This document shows, piece by piece, positions 1 through 8,472 of a DNA stretch of 64,000 nt. A program made the translations under genes and the position numbers. Position 1 is the first letter of the stretch. Every line of letters begins with the position of its first letter. This stretch comes from Knoellia sp. S7-12 (lineage in GTDB: Bacteria; Actinomycetota; Actinomycetes; Actinomycetales; Dermatophilaceae), in assembly GCF_040518285.1 (NCBI RefSeq), contig NZ_CP155449.1:2232001-2296000 (forward strand), read 5' to 3'. Below the pieces are notes generated by a model that did not search any database, was not told the origin of the DNA, and saw nothing but the letters and a program-made list of their open reading frames with translations.

Positions 1-254
1 CCGCGGCATACCTTCACCCCTTGCCGCAGGCCACCCAGGTGAAGCACATCCTCGGTTCCGCTGCCTGTGCCGCACGCGCAATCGAACTCGCAGCCGGTGA
101 CGACCGCAGCGCTGGTGACGCAGAACTCGAGCGCGCGAGAGAGCGAGCCGCCCCGTCGGTCATCCGTGTCCTCAAGCGCTACCCGAACGCTCCTCGCGGA
201 AGGGACCGCACCGCCGAGTTGCTCCACAACGTGGATACCGGGCTGCGGCGTTGA
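1..254 (+). CDS. Imm5-like putative immunity protein, 3' end only
   Basis: This open frame enters from outside the window (frame 3) and stops at the TGA ending at 254, so only about the last 83 residues are visible. The visible part contains the block HPLPQATQVKHILGSAA followed by alanine-rich helices and a C-terminal stretch RYPNAPRGRDR. I recall this pattern (HP, then KHI.G.AA.AA.A.EL, then AP.GR.R..ELL) from actinobacterial proteins annotated as Imm5-like putative immunity proteins; the match is from memory, not a search. The frame has the third-position GC bias of a real gene. It lies on the same strand as the downstream sigma factor but 66 nt before it. No toxin gene can be seen in the window. 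It could instead be an unrelated alpha-helical protein. Confidence 0.5.
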   Translation, partial: AAYLHPLPQATQVKHILGSAACAARAIELAAGDDRSAGDAELERARERAAPSVIRVLKRYPNAPRGRDRTAELLHNVDTGLRR

Positions 255-320
255 GGCAGGTTCACGCGATGATGCAGCAGATCGCCGAGGTCACGACGTC
301 CTAGGGGTAGGGAGGTGAAC

Positions 321-812
321 GTGACCACGTTCGAAGATTTCGTCGCATCACGCGGGCCGACCCTGCTGCGCCTCGCCGTCATGCTCACCGGCAACAGTCA
401 CGATGCTGAGGACCTGCTGCAGGCCACGTTCATCAAGGTCATCCGACACTGGGGACGCGTGGCCGATGCGGGCAACCCAGAGGCCTACACCCGCAAGATC
501 CTCGTCAACGAACACCTGTCCTGGCGACGCCGCCCTCAGCGACGCGAGTCTGCCGTCGCGGAACTCGAGTCGCCACCCCTTTCCGACCCCACCATTCACG
601 TCTCGGCTCGCGATGCTGCCTGGCAGTTGCTGAACACGCTTCCGCCACGACAACGAGCCGTCCTTGCTCTGCGCTACTACTCCGACCTCTCGGACGACCA
701 GATCGCCGCGACCCTCGGATGCACCGCGAGCACGGTGCGTTCCAACGCCAGCAGGGCGCTGACCGCACTCCGCGAGAACTACCCCGCCCTGGATCCGGAG
801 GCGACACCATGA
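321..812 (+). CDS. SigE-family extracytoplasmic-function sigma factor
   Basis: A 163-residue sigma factor that would direct RNA polymerase to a small regulon, probably its own operon. Region 2 is visible near residues 20-60 (DLLQATFIKVIRHWGRV) and region 4 near 110-155, with LPPRQRAVLALRYYSDLSD and the helix-turn-helix ending STVRSNASRAL. The size and the short linker fit the actinobacterial SigE-like ECF group. I chose the GTG at 321 because GGAGG lies 5 nt upstream; an in-frame GTG at 315 would overlap that ribosome binding site. The stop overlaps the next start as ATGA, so it is translationally coupled to a membrane protein that may control it. Confidence 0.88.
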   Translation: MTTFEDFVASRGPTLLRLAVMLTGNSHDAEDLLQATFIKVIRHWGRVADAGNPEAYTRKILVNEHLSWRRRPQRRESAVAELESPPLSDPTIHVSARDAAWQLLNTLPPRQRAVLALRYYSDLSDDQIAATLGCTASTVRSNASRALTALRENYPALDPEATP

Positions 813-1810
813 CCACGACGCCTGAACTTGAATCTGCGTTGCGCCAGTTGTTTCTGGACCACGAACACCTCGCGGACATCGAGGTGCCCGAGCGCCTCGC
901 CGCAGACGCAGCGCGCCGGGCGCAGTCACATCATCGCCAACGCCTGATCCTGGGCCTCGCTGCCGTGGTCCTCCTGATCGCCGGCGCCGTCGGCGCTCAG
1001 CAACTGCGTGGCTCGCAGGCTCAGCGGGATCCGGCTCTGCCTGCGTCACTCCCGTCGGGGCCGCTCGGGGACGCTCTCCGTACCTTCGAGAACTCATGGG
1101 CGGCGGCACAACCACCCAGGCTCACGCTGCTCGGACCGCAACTCCCTCAGGTCCGTGGGACAACTGACGACGATTACGTGCCCACGCTCAAGGCTGGCTT
1201 CGCCGTCGGTCCCAATGTCCTTCCAACTACCAAACCCGCAGACTCGTTGGTCCGATGGCAGAACGGCGCCGAGGTGGGAGTACCGGTGATGTCGGCGGCG
1301 GACACGCTCGCCGCCCTGCGCTCTGCCTCTGGCAAACTTTTCGACCCATGCCCCGACTGCGTCCCACGCCGGGTGACCAGCGCGACCCTGATGACAACTG
1401 GCATCCTGACTCCCCAGGGAGACGCCGTGGTCCCGGCGTGGGAGTTCGTTCTGGAGGGCACCCCCGCGACGGTGGTCATGTGGGCTGTGCCGGCCACGCA
1501 CACCGTCACGCCGGCGGAGATGCCCGAGAGCCTGGTCACCGAGACGGTGAACTCTGTCGTCCCCTCGGACGATGGGCGTGAACTGACCCTCGAGTTTGCC
1601 GGTGAGTCCCCGGACTGCCCCCTGACCTACACGGCCTCGGCAGCTCGATCAGCTCATGCTGTGTCCGTCCTGATCGAGCCCCACGGTGATCGGTGCTCTG
1701 GACCGGACGCCCAGCACAGTCGCCACGTCACCGTTCGCCTCGACCGGCCGTTGGGTGAGGCCTTGGTCATCGATGCAACGCTGGGCAACCCGACACTGGT
1801 CAAGCGGTGA
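809..1810 (+). CDS. Membrane-anchored partner of the sigma factor, function unknown
   Basis: A 333-residue protein with a cytoplasmic N-terminal segment of about 45 residues, one transmembrane helix at about 46-64 (ILGLAAVVLLIAGAVGA), and a long extracytoplasmic domain. That layout is what an anti-sigma factor or envelope sensor next to an ECF gene looks like, but I see no zinc-binding anti-sigma motif (HxxxCxxC). The outer domain contains a CPDC pair (about residue 183) and further cysteines near the C-terminus, which could form disulphides outside the cell. Its start overlaps the sigma gene stop (ATGA). It ends 19 nt from the convergent der gene. Regulation of the sigma factor is inferred from position only. 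Confidence 0.75.
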   Translation: MTTTPELESALRQLFLDHEHLADIEVPERLAADAARRAQSHHRQRLILGLAAVVLLIAGAVGAQQLRGSQAQRDPALPASLPSGPLGDALRTFENSWAAAQPPRLTLLGPQLPQVRGTTDDDYVPTLKAGFAVGPNVLPTTKPADSLVRWQNGAEVGVPVMSAADTLAALRSASGKLFDPCPDCVPRRVTSATLMTTGILTPQGDAVVPAWEFVLEGTPATVVMWAVPATHTVTPAEMPESLVTETVNSVVPSDDGRELTLEFAGESPDCPLTYTASAARSAHAVSVLIEPHGDRCSGPDAQHSRHVTVRLDRPLGEALVIDATLGNPTLVKR

Positions 1811-1829
1811 CCACAGCGAACTCAGCCGA

Positions 1830-3320
1830 TCAGCGGCGGGAGCGCTTCTCTCGGACGCGGACCGAGACCTCGATGGGTGTGCCCTCGAAGCCGAACTCCT
1901 CGCGCAGACGGCGCTCGACGAAGCGGCGGTAACCGGCCTCGATGAAGCCTGAGGCGAAGAGCACGAACCGCGGCGGGCGGGTCGAGGCCTGCGTCGCGAA
2001 CAGGATGCGGGGCTGCTTGCCGCCGCGCACGGGGTGCGGGTGGCCGGCGACGATCTCGCCGAGGAACGCGTTGAGACGACCCGTCGGGATGCGGTAGTCC
2101 CACGACTCCAGTGCGGTCTCAAGGGCAGGCACGAGCCGGTCCATGTGACGACCGGTCGTCGCCGACACGTTGGCGCGAGGAGCCCACGGGATCTGCACGA
2201 GGTCGCGCTCGATCTCACGCTCGAGGAAGTGGCGACGCTCCTCGTCGGTGAGGTCCCACTTGTTGTAGGCAATGACGAGGGCGCGACCGGAGTCGACGAC
2301 CTGCTGGATGACGCGGACGTCCTGCTCGGTGATCGCCTCGGAGGCGTCGACGAGGACGACAGCGACCTCGGCCTTCTCGAGGGCGGTCTGGGTGCGCAGC
2401 GAGGCATAGAAGTCGGCGCCACGCGTCTGGTGGACGCGGCGACGGATGCCGGCGGTGTCGACGAAACGCCACGTCTTGCCGCCGAGCTCGATGAACTCGT
2501 CGACCGGGTCACGGGTCGTGCCGGCGACGTCGTCGACGACGACCCGCTCGGAACCGGCAAGCTTGTTGAGCATCGACGACTTGCCCACGTTGGGGCGGCC
2601 GAGCAGGGCGACGCGACGCGGGCCACCACGCTGGTAGGCGCTGACCGCGGACTTGTCGGGCAGCACGGCGAGGATGGCGTCGAGGACGTCACCACTCCCG
2701 CGGCCGTGCAGGGCGGACACGGGCCACGGCTGGCCGAGCCCGAGGTTCCACAGTGCGGCAGCGTCGGCCTCGGTGCGCTGGTCGTCGACCTTGTTGGCGA
2801 CGAGGATGACGGGCTTGCCGGAGCGGCGGAGCAGCTTGACGACGTTTGCGTCGTCATCGGTGGCGCCGACGACGGCATCCACGACGAAGACGACGGCGTC
2901 GGCGAGCTCGACGGCGATCTCGGCCTGCTCGGCGACGCGCAGGTGAATCCCCTTGGCGTCGACCGCCCACCCGCCGGTGTCGACGAGGGTGAAGTTCGTC
3001 CCGGTCCACTCGGCGTCATAGGCCACGCGGTCACGGGTCACACCCGGCACGTCCTCGACGACGGCCTCGCGGCGTCCGATGATGCGGTTGACGAGGGTCG
3101 ACTTGCCGACGTTGGGGCGGCCGACGACGGCGACGACAGGGACAGCGCCCTCGAAGGCGTCGTCAGCCACGGCTCCGTCGCCACGGTCGACGAGCGCGAG
3201 GTCCTCCTCGCTGAGCTCGAAGTCTTCCAGGCCAGCACGCAGAGCATGCGTGACGGACTCGTCCAGCGACCCGTCGTCGGTCACGGTCTCGTCAGTCTCG
3301 GGGGTGTTCATGAGGTCCAT
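1830..3320 (-). CDS. der: Ribosome-assembly GTPase Der (EngA)
   Basis: A 496-residue tandem GTPase that acts in 50S ribosomal subunit maturation. It has two G domains: the first P-loop GRPNVGKS at residues 67-74 with DTGGW and NKVD, and the second GRPNVGKS at 241-248 with DTAGI and NKWD. A KH-like C-terminal domain and a basic tail follow. The N-terminal extension of about 60 acidic residues is common in actinobacterial Der. Two ATGs lie 9 nt apart at the start (MDLMNTPE); GGGAG sits 10 nt before the second, so the protein may begin at MNTPE. It is the last gene of the minus-strand run cmk, acyltransferase, der, the same neighbourhood as in mycobacteria. Confidence 0.97.
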   Translation of the reverse strand: MDLMNTPETDETVTDDGSLDESVTHALRAGLEDFELSEEDLALVDRGDGAVADDAFEGAVPVVAVVGRPNVGKSTLVNRIIGRREAVVEDVPGVTRDRVAYDAEWTGTNFTLVDTGGWAVDAKGIHLRVAEQAEIAVELADAVVFVVDAVVGATDDDANVVKLLRRSGKPVILVANKVDDQRTEADAAALWNLGLGQPWPVSALHGRGSGDVLDAILAVLPDKSAVSAYQRGGPRRVALLGRPNVGKSSMLNKLAGSERVVVDDVAGTTRDPVDEFIELGGKTWRFVDTAGIRRRVHQTRGADFYASLRTQTALEKAEVAVVLVDASEAITEQDVRVIQQVVDSGRALVIAYNKWDLTDEERRHFLEREIERDLVQIPWAPRANVSATTGRHMDRLVPALETALESWDYRIPTGRLNAFLGEIVAGHPHPVRGGKQPRILFATQASTRPPRFVLFASGFIEAGYRRFVERRLREEFGFEGTPIEVSVRVREKRSRR

Positions 3321-3342
3321 TCTCCCTCAGATCACCGGATGC

Positions 3343-4047
3343 TCAGTCCCAGAGGTCCGGAGGCACATCCGTGGGGAGCTCGATGCCGTGTCGCAAGCTC
3401 GCGGCAGCGACATGGTCGGCCAGCGCAGCGCGGATCCCCTCGGCTGCCCGTTCCAAGCGAACCCGACCGGGTATGCCGGCCCACGCAGAGCGTGGGACCC
3501 GCGCGCGCGTCACCGCGATCGGCTCACCGAAGTCGACCACGAGGCGGCTGCGCACCCTCGGCCACGAGGACGCCAAGTCACCGGTGCCCCGGGTTCCGAG
3601 ACAGGCGACGGGCACGACAGGGGCGTCGCCCTGCAGGGCGAGCCACGCCACACCCTTCTCCGCCTTCTCGAGGTCACCGCGTCCGCGCGCACCCTCGGGG
3701 AAGATTCCCACCGCTCCCCCACGCTGGAGCACCAGGAGTGCCGCGGTCAGGGCTCGGCGGGCATCGGCGCCCTGCTCGAGCGGGATCTGGCCGGTGAGGT
3801 GCAGCAACGGACCGATACGTCGCTCGAACGTCGCCGCGAGGACGAGGAAGTGCGCGGGCCGTGGTGCCAGTCCGAAGACGACGGCACCGTCGAGGTAGCC
3901 GGTGTGGTTGGCCGCGAGGATGACCGGCCCGGAGAGGGGAACCCGCCCGACTCCGTGAGCCTCGGCGGCATACAGCGAACGCACCAACGCACGCCCGACC
4001 TGACGACCCACGGTCGCCCGCCACGGCGGAGGTGGCGACCCGGTCAC
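3343..4047 (-). CDS. PlsC-like lysophospholipid acyltransferase
   Basis: A 234-residue 1-acylglycerol-phosphate acyltransferase-like protein, expected to move an acyl chain onto a lysophospholipid at the inner membrane face. The catalytic HX4D motif reads NHTGYLD and the substrate-binding motif reads FPEGARGRG, about 70 residues later, at normal PlsC spacing. It starts with GTG overlapping the cmk stop (GTGA), so it is translated from the cmk transcript, and der follows after 22 nt. Genes of this type often sit between cmk and der in actinobacteria. The exact acceptor cannot be told from sequence. Confidence 0.9.
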   Translation of the reverse strand: MTGSPPPPWRATVGRQVGRALVRSLYAAEAHGVGRVPLSGPVILAANHTGYLDGAVVFGLAPRPAHFLVLAATFERRIGPLLHLTGQIPLEQGADARRALTAALLVLQRGGAVGIFPEGARGRGDLEKAEKGVAWLALQGDAPVVPVACLGTRGTGDLASSWPRVRSRLVVDFGEPIAVTRARVPRSAWAGIPGRVRLERAAEGIRAALADHVAAASLRHGIELPTDVPPDLWD

Positions 4048-4760
4048 CGCGTGTCGGACTGGGTGTGACCGGCAACTGAGGCCACGACGGCGAGGACGGC
4101 CTCGACGCTCTCGTCGAAGTCGAGGTCGGACGTGTCGACGGTGACGACCCCGTCGGCCGCGACCGTGAACTGTGAGACGGCGGAGTCGTCCCGGTCGCGA
4201 CGCAGCACCTGGTCACGGGTGGCTGCGATGGCTTCCTCATCGGCGTTGCCATGAACTTCGGCAGAGCGACGGCGCAAGCGCGCGTCCTCGCTCGCGGTGA
4301 GCAGGATGCGGACCAATGCATCGGGAGCGACGACGGTCGTGATGTCGCGGCCCTCGGCGACGACCCCACCGGTCTCGGCGGCGATGGCGGTCATACGGTC
4401 ACGCTGCGCCTGCTGCAGGATCGGGCGCACCCCCGTGTTGGTGGCGACCTTGGAGACCTCAGAGCTGATGGCCGTGGTCCGGATGTCGGCAGTGACGTCG
4501 GTGCCGCCGACGAGGACGCGTTGGTCCTGCGGATCTGTCGCAAGCTCGAGCGGGAGGGCCTGCGCAGCGATCACGACGGCGGCCTCGTCGGTGAGCTCGA
4601 CGCCCTGGTCAAGGCACCACCACGTGAGTGCGCGATACATCGCACCGGTGTCGAGATATCCGACGCCGAGCCGGTCGGCCACCGCCTTGGAGACACTCGA
4701 CTTGCCCGAACCGGAGGGTCCGTCAATGGCAATGGTGAGGGGGGTCTGGTCGCGCGACAT
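4044..4760 (-). CDS. cmk: Cytidylate kinase
   Basis: A 238-residue (d)CMP kinase that converts CMP and dCMP to their diphosphates using ATP. The P-loop GPSGSGKSS lies at residues 14-22, followed by YLDTGAMYR, the nucleotide-monophosphate binding segment, and EGRDITTVV, the conserved GRD block. I chose the ATG at 4760 because it immediately precedes the family start and has a TAGGCT hexamer exactly 7 nt upstream. The longer open frame extending upstream has no homology to the family. It heads the cmk, acyltransferase, der operon, with GTGA coupling to the acyltransferase. Confidence 0.96.
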   Translation of the reverse strand: MSRDQTPLTIAIDGPSGSGKSSVSKAVADRLGVGYLDTGAMYRALTWWCLDQGVELTDEAAVVIAAQALPLELATDPQDQRVLVGGTDVTADIRTTAISSEVSKVATNTGVRPILQQAQRDRMTAIAAETGGVVAEGRDITTVVAPDALVRILLTASEDARLRRRSAEVHGNADEEAIAATRDQVLRRDRDDSAVSQFTVAADGVVTVDTSDLDFDESVEAVLAVVASVAGHTQSDTR

Positions 4761-4767
4761 GGCGGTC

Positions 4768-4773
4768 AGCCTA
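4768..4773 (-). promoter_or_regulatory. -10 hexamer of a leaderless promoter for cmk
   Basis: TAGGCT on the minus strand, 7 nt from the ATG; no Shine-Dalgarno lies between. Fits the TANNNT plus 7 nt rule of leaderless actinobacterial transcripts. Confidence 0.6.
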
Positions 4774-4848
4774 GGCGTTGCCGGGCGACCCGATCGCCCG
4801 GGCCAGTGCCATGACCGCCGAACCCAGGAACGCGACCGGGGACCGTTC

Positions 4849-5943
4849 TCAGCCGTGCAGCCGCCAGCCGCGCTCCTCAAGACCGTCGGCAAGGGCCGCT
4901 GCTGCGCCGGGGACGACATCGATCTCGGCGAGCCCGAAGGCCTGTCCGAGACCGTGGTCGAGGTGGAACTCCTCGATGTTGGTTCCGGTCTCGCCGATGT
5001 CGGCGAAGAGGCGTCCGAGCTGCCCCGGCTCGTCAGGGATGAGGACCCGGACAGTCGTGTATGCCGTGGGCGCCGCTCCGTGCTTGCCGGGGATGCGTGC
5101 GTGGCCAGCGTTGCCTGCCGCGATGGCCCGGGCGAGGGTGCCGCGGGCGCCGGGGGCGTCGTCGTCGGCACCGAGCGCGTCGAGGGCACCGATGACCCCG
5201 CCTAGGTCGGTGGCGAGCGAGGCGAGGACGTCGCGGACGGCGGGGGCATTGCCCGAGAGGATCTGGGTCCATAGGTGAGGATCGCTCGCGGCGATCCGGG
5301 TCACGTCGCGAATCCCCTGCCCGGAGAGGGCAACCGACGACTCTGCGAGGTGCTCGAGGCGGGCCGCCACGAGGCTTGCCATGAGCTGAGGCACGTGCGA
5401 CACCGAGGCGACCGCCGCGTCGTGCTCGGCCGGCTCGAGCGTGCGGACCTCGGCGCCGACCGACCGTGCGACGTCAGCAACCATCTGGCGGGCCGAGTCG
5501 CGCGTCTCCGCAGTCGGTGTGAGCACCCAGGCTCGCCCGTGGAAGAGGTCCTGACGACCTGCGACAGCCCCACTTCGCTCGCGACCAGCCATGGGGTGTG
5601 AGCCACAGAAACGCGTGAGATCGGCTCCACGAGAACGCAGTCCGTCGATCACGGCTCCCTTGACCGAGGCCACATCGGTGACAACGGCGCGTGGCCAACG
5701 CTCCAGTGCGGAGGCCACGCACGACGCCGTCACATCGGGAGGGGTGGCGACGACGACGAGGTCGGGGTCGACGTCCGTGGACGTCTCCCCCGCGCCGAGG
5801 TCGCGGGCCAGGGCCGCGTTGGTGCTCGAGAGGTCTTCGAGCGTCACGTCGCGACCGGCGTGCGTCAGCGCGAGTCCGAGACTCGTCCCGATGAGCCCCG
5901 TGCCGACAATGTGCACTCGTGCCAGGACCGGGCTCTGGGTCAC
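4849..5943 (-). CDS. tyrA: Prephenate dehydrogenase with C-terminal ACT domain
   Basis: A 364-residue NAD-dependent enzyme that turns prephenate into 4-hydroxyphenylpyruvate in tyrosine synthesis. The Rossmann fingerprint GTGLIGTSLG lies at residues 15-24. Conserved catalytic-domain segments include SVKG, GSHPMAGRE and SHVPQLMA. The last 80 or so residues form an ACT domain (IPDEPGQLGRLFADIG), which usually senses tyrosine or another amino acid for feedback control. The start is a GTG overlapping the rluB stop (GTGA). It is the last gene of the parA-scpA-scpB-rluB-tyrA run, 88 nt before the cmk start. Confidence 0.94.
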   Translation of the reverse strand: MTQSPVLARVHIVGTGLIGTSLGLALTHAGRDVTLEDLSSTNAALARDLGAGETSTDVDPDLVVVATPPDVTASCVASALERWPRAVVTDVASVKGAVIDGLRSRGADLTRFCGSHPMAGRERSGAVAGRQDLFHGRAWVLTPTAETRDSARQMVADVARSVGAEVRTLEPAEHDAAVASVSHVPQLMASLVAARLEHLAESSVALSGQGIRDVTRIAASDPHLWTQILSGNAPAVRDVLASLATDLGGVIGALDALGADDDAPGARGTLARAIAAGNAGHARIPGKHGAAPTAYTTVRVLIPDEPGQLGRLFADIGETGTNIEEFHLDHGLGQAFGLAEIDVVPGAAAALADGLEERGWRLHG

Positions 5944-6863
5944 ATCCCCGCCGCGGTGTGGAGGTCTCCGACCTCACCCTTGGTGAGGCGACGGAACTTG
6001 CCCGGCTTGGTGTCGCCGAGACGGATCGGTCCGATCTGGGTGCGCACGAGAGAGAGCACCGGATGCCCGGCCTCGGCCAGCATGCGTCGCACGATGTGCT
6101 TGCGGCCCTCGTGGAGGATCACCTCGACGATGGCCTTGCCCGGCTGGCTGTCGACGACGCGGAACGAGTCGACCTTGACCGGACCGTCCTCGAGTTCGAT
6201 GCCCTCGCGCAGCTTCTTGCCGAGGTCGCGCGGGACCGGCCCTCGGATCTGGGCGAGGTAGGTCTTGAGGACGCCGTACTTGGGGTGCTGCAACCGGTGG
6301 GCGAGGTCACCGTCATTGGTGAGGAGGAGCAAACCCTCGGTGTCGGAGTCGAGGCGCCCGACGTGGAAGAGCCGCTCCTTGCGGTCACCGAAGTAGTCAC
6401 CGATGTCGATGCGACCGAGGTCGTCGTTCATCGACGTGACGACGTTGAGCGGCTTGTTGAACGCGAGGTAGACCCGCGATTCGTCGAGCGTCACCCGCAC
6501 ACCGTCCACGTGGACGACCTGTTCGGAGTTGATGCGGACACCGAGCTCGGTGACGATCTGTCCGTCGACCTCGACGCGTCCATCCGTGATCATCTGCTCA
6601 CACACGCGACGCGACCCCACTCCCGCCGAGGCGAGGAGCTTTTGGAGGCGTATGCCGTCAGGGTCGTGGACGTCGATCTTGGGCACCTTGGGCCGGTCGG
6701 GCAGGCCCGTGGGCTGGCTCTTCTTCGTCGTGCCGACACCCCGGGGACGTCCGCCACCTGCGGGAGGGCCGCCTGCGCGACCACCGGAGGCGGAACCTCG
6801 GCCACCACTGCCACTGCCATGCTTTTTCGCGGGTCCGCCGCGTCGGCTTTGCGGCGGGGTCAT
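5940..6863 (-). CDS. rluB: Pseudouridine synthase RluB-like
   Basis: A 307-residue RsuA/RluB-family enzyme that isomerises uridine in 23S rRNA. After a Gly/Arg/Lys-rich N-terminal tail of about 65 residues comes an S4 RNA-binding domain (RLQKLLASAGVGSRR), then the catalytic domain with GRLDSDTEGLLLLTNDG, whose first Asp is the nucleophile, and KTYLAQI and EGRKHIVRRM. The basic low-complexity tail is typical of actinobacterial members. Its ATG overlaps the scpB stop, and its own stop overlaps the tyrA start. RluB is the family's usual name in this operon position; the exact target uridine is inferred. Confidence 0.92.
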   Translation of the reverse strand: MTPPQSRRGGPAKKHGSGSGGRGSASGGRAGGPPAGGGRPRGVGTTKKSQPTGLPDRPKVPKIDVHDPDGIRLQKLLASAGVGSRRVCEQMITDGRVEVDGQIVTELGVRINSEQVVHVDGVRVTLDESRVYLAFNKPLNVVTSMNDDLGRIDIGDYFGDRKERLFHVGRLDSDTEGLLLLTNDGDLAHRLQHPKYGVLKTYLAQIRGPVPRDLGKKLREGIELEDGPVKVDSFRVVDSQPGKAIVEVILHEGRKHIVRRMLAEAGHPVLSLVRTQIGPIRLGDTKPGKFRRLTKGEVGDLHTAAGM

Positions 6864-7540
6864 GCCCGACCGCTTTCTGCAATTTCGTCGAGCATGTCGA
6901 CCTCCGGAAGGTAGGGGGCTAGGGCGGGTAGGTCATCGAGCGTCTGCAGTCCGAGCCGCTCGAGGAAATAGGAAGTCGTGCCATAGAAGGTGGCCGTCGA
7001 CTCCTCGTCAGTGCCGACCTCCTCGATCAGACCTCGGGTGAGGAGGGTGCGGATGACACCGTCGACGTTGACACCGCGCACTGCTGACACGCGAGAGCGC
7101 GACACCGGCTGGCGGTAGGCGATGACGGCGAGTGTCTCGAGCGAAGCCTGGGTCAGCTTGGCCTGTTGACCCGCAAGGATGAACTTGCTGACGACGGCGG
7201 CGTAGTCGGAACGACTGTAGATCCGCCACCCACCACCCACCTGCCGGAGGGTGAACCCCCGCTGCTGCGCGGCATACCCTTCTTCGAGCTCGGCCAGAGC
7301 GGTCTCGACGTCGGGAACGGGGATCTCGAGGACGGAGGCGAGTTCAAGCTCGGTCACGGGCTCGTCGACGACCATGAGGACGGCCTCGATGGCGCTCTTG
7401 AGGCCGCCCGGGAAGTCATTGACGTCGAACGCCAGCTGGTCCTGGGGTACTTCCTCGACGATGCCCTCGTCGGTGGTCTCGTCGACGCTCTGGGCCGGGT
7501 CGACAAGATCCGCGATCTCCCTCACGGGGGTGTCACTCAT
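6860..7540 (-). CDS. scpB: Segregation and condensation protein B
   Basis: A 226-residue kleisin-partner protein that works with ScpA and SMC in chromosome compaction. Two winged-helix domains are visible: the first spans about residues 45-120 (GLKSAIEAVLMVVDEPV), the second about 125-200, with LTQASLETLAVIAYRQPVSR, the ScpB signature. I chose the ATG at 7540 (MSDTPV) because it overlaps the scpA stop by 8 nt; the longer frame adds 22 unlike residues. The stop overlaps rluB (ATGA). This gene order (parA, scpA, scpB, rluB) is conserved across Actinobacteria. Confidence 0.95.
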   Translation of the reverse strand: MSDTPVREIADLVDPAQSVDETTDEGIVEEVPQDQLAFDVNDFPGGLKSAIEAVLMVVDEPVTELELASVLEIPVPDVETALAELEEGYAAQQRGFTLRQVGGGWRIYSRSDYAAVVSKFILAGQQAKLTQASLETLAVIAYRQPVSRSRVSAVRGVNVDGVIRTLLTRGLIEEVGTDEESTATFYGTTSYFLERLGLQTLDDLPALAPYLPEVDMLDEIAESGRA

Positions 7541-8468
7541 GGTCAGCCTCTCGCTGATCTGTGGATGGAGCTGCGTCCTCGGGTGCCGCCACGACGGGCA
7601 ACGCACCCTGGGTCGGCGACGCTTCGTCGGTCTGGGTTTCGGGGTCGTCGAACTCGTCGGTGACCTCGATGTCGCCCTCCATCGTCCCAGTCCAGCGGAC
7701 GGTCAGCTCACCCAGGGCCTCGGCCTGCTCGAAGGTGATGGACGACTCCCGGAAGAGCTCGAGCAGGGCGAGGAAGCGAGCGACGATGACGAGGGTGTTC
7801 TCGGCGTCGCGCACCAGGCTGCGGAACGACGACACTCCTTCGCGGCGCAACCGCTCACCGATGATCGTCGCCTGCTCACGCACGCTGACCGCGGGCGCGT
7901 GCAGGTGCCCCAGGCCAACGACGTCGGGGACCTTGGGGGTCAGGGCGTGGGCTGCGATCATGGCGAGCTGGTCCGGGGTGATCGTCATGATCAGCTCCGG
8001 CAGCAGTTGCGCGAACTGCGGCTCGATTCCGGCCTGGCGCGGCGTCATCCGCCCCGCCGTGGTCATCCGCTCGTCGAAGGTGCGGGCGATGTCCTTGAAC
8101 GCGCGGTACTGGAGCAGACGCGCAAAGAGCAGGTCTCGCGCCTCGATGAGGGCGAGGTCCTCCTCGTCCTCGGGTCCGGTCTGTGGCAGGAGCCGGGCAG
8201 CCTTGATGTCGAGAAGGGTCGCAGCAACGAGGAGGAACTCCGATGCCTGCGACAGGTCCCAGACGTCGCCACCCTTGGCCTGCTCGGCCTTGATGTGCGA
8301 GATGAATTCGTCGGTGACCTTGGACAGCGCGATCTCGGTGATGTCCAGCTTGTGCTTGGAGATGAGACCGAGGAGGAGGTCGAACGGCCCTGAGAAGACG
8401 TCGAGATGAACCTCGAAGGCCGTCGTGGCTGCCCGTCGGGTGATGACTCCGCCGGGGGCCTCGGTCAT
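7533..8468 (-). CDS. scpA: Segregation and condensation protein A
   Basis: A 311-residue kleisin that bridges SMC heads and binds ScpB. The N-terminal domain carries the family signature FEVHLDVFSGPFDLLLGLI, followed by SKHKLDITEI and a helical segment ending LLDIKAARLLP. The C-terminal winged helix contains SSFRSLVRDAEN and VVARFLALLELFRE. An acidic tail of about 45 residues ends the protein. I chose the ATG at 8468 (MTEAPGG), 4 nt downstream of the parA stop, rather than the longer frame whose extra N-terminus is not family-like. Confidence 0.95.
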   Translation of the reverse strand: MTEAPGGVITRRAATTAFEVHLDVFSGPFDLLLGLISKHKLDITEIALSKVTDEFISHIKAEQAKGGDVWDLSQASEFLLVAATLLDIKAARLLPQTGPEDEEDLALIEARDLLFARLLQYRAFKDIARTFDERMTTAGRMTPRQAGIEPQFAQLLPELIMTITPDQLAMIAAHALTPKVPDVVGLGHLHAPAVSVREQATIIGERLRREGVSSFRSLVRDAENTLVIVARFLALLELFRESSITFEQAEALGELTVRWTGTMEGDIEVTDEFDDPETQTDEASPTQGALPVVAAPEDAAPSTDQREADHE

Positions 8469-8472
8469 GGCG

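Noticed and set aside
2034..3797. 587-residue plus-strand open frame antisense to der
   Set aside because: It has no family motifs, and its composition (Asp/Val/Gly-rich) is what the complement of a GC3-biased gene gives.
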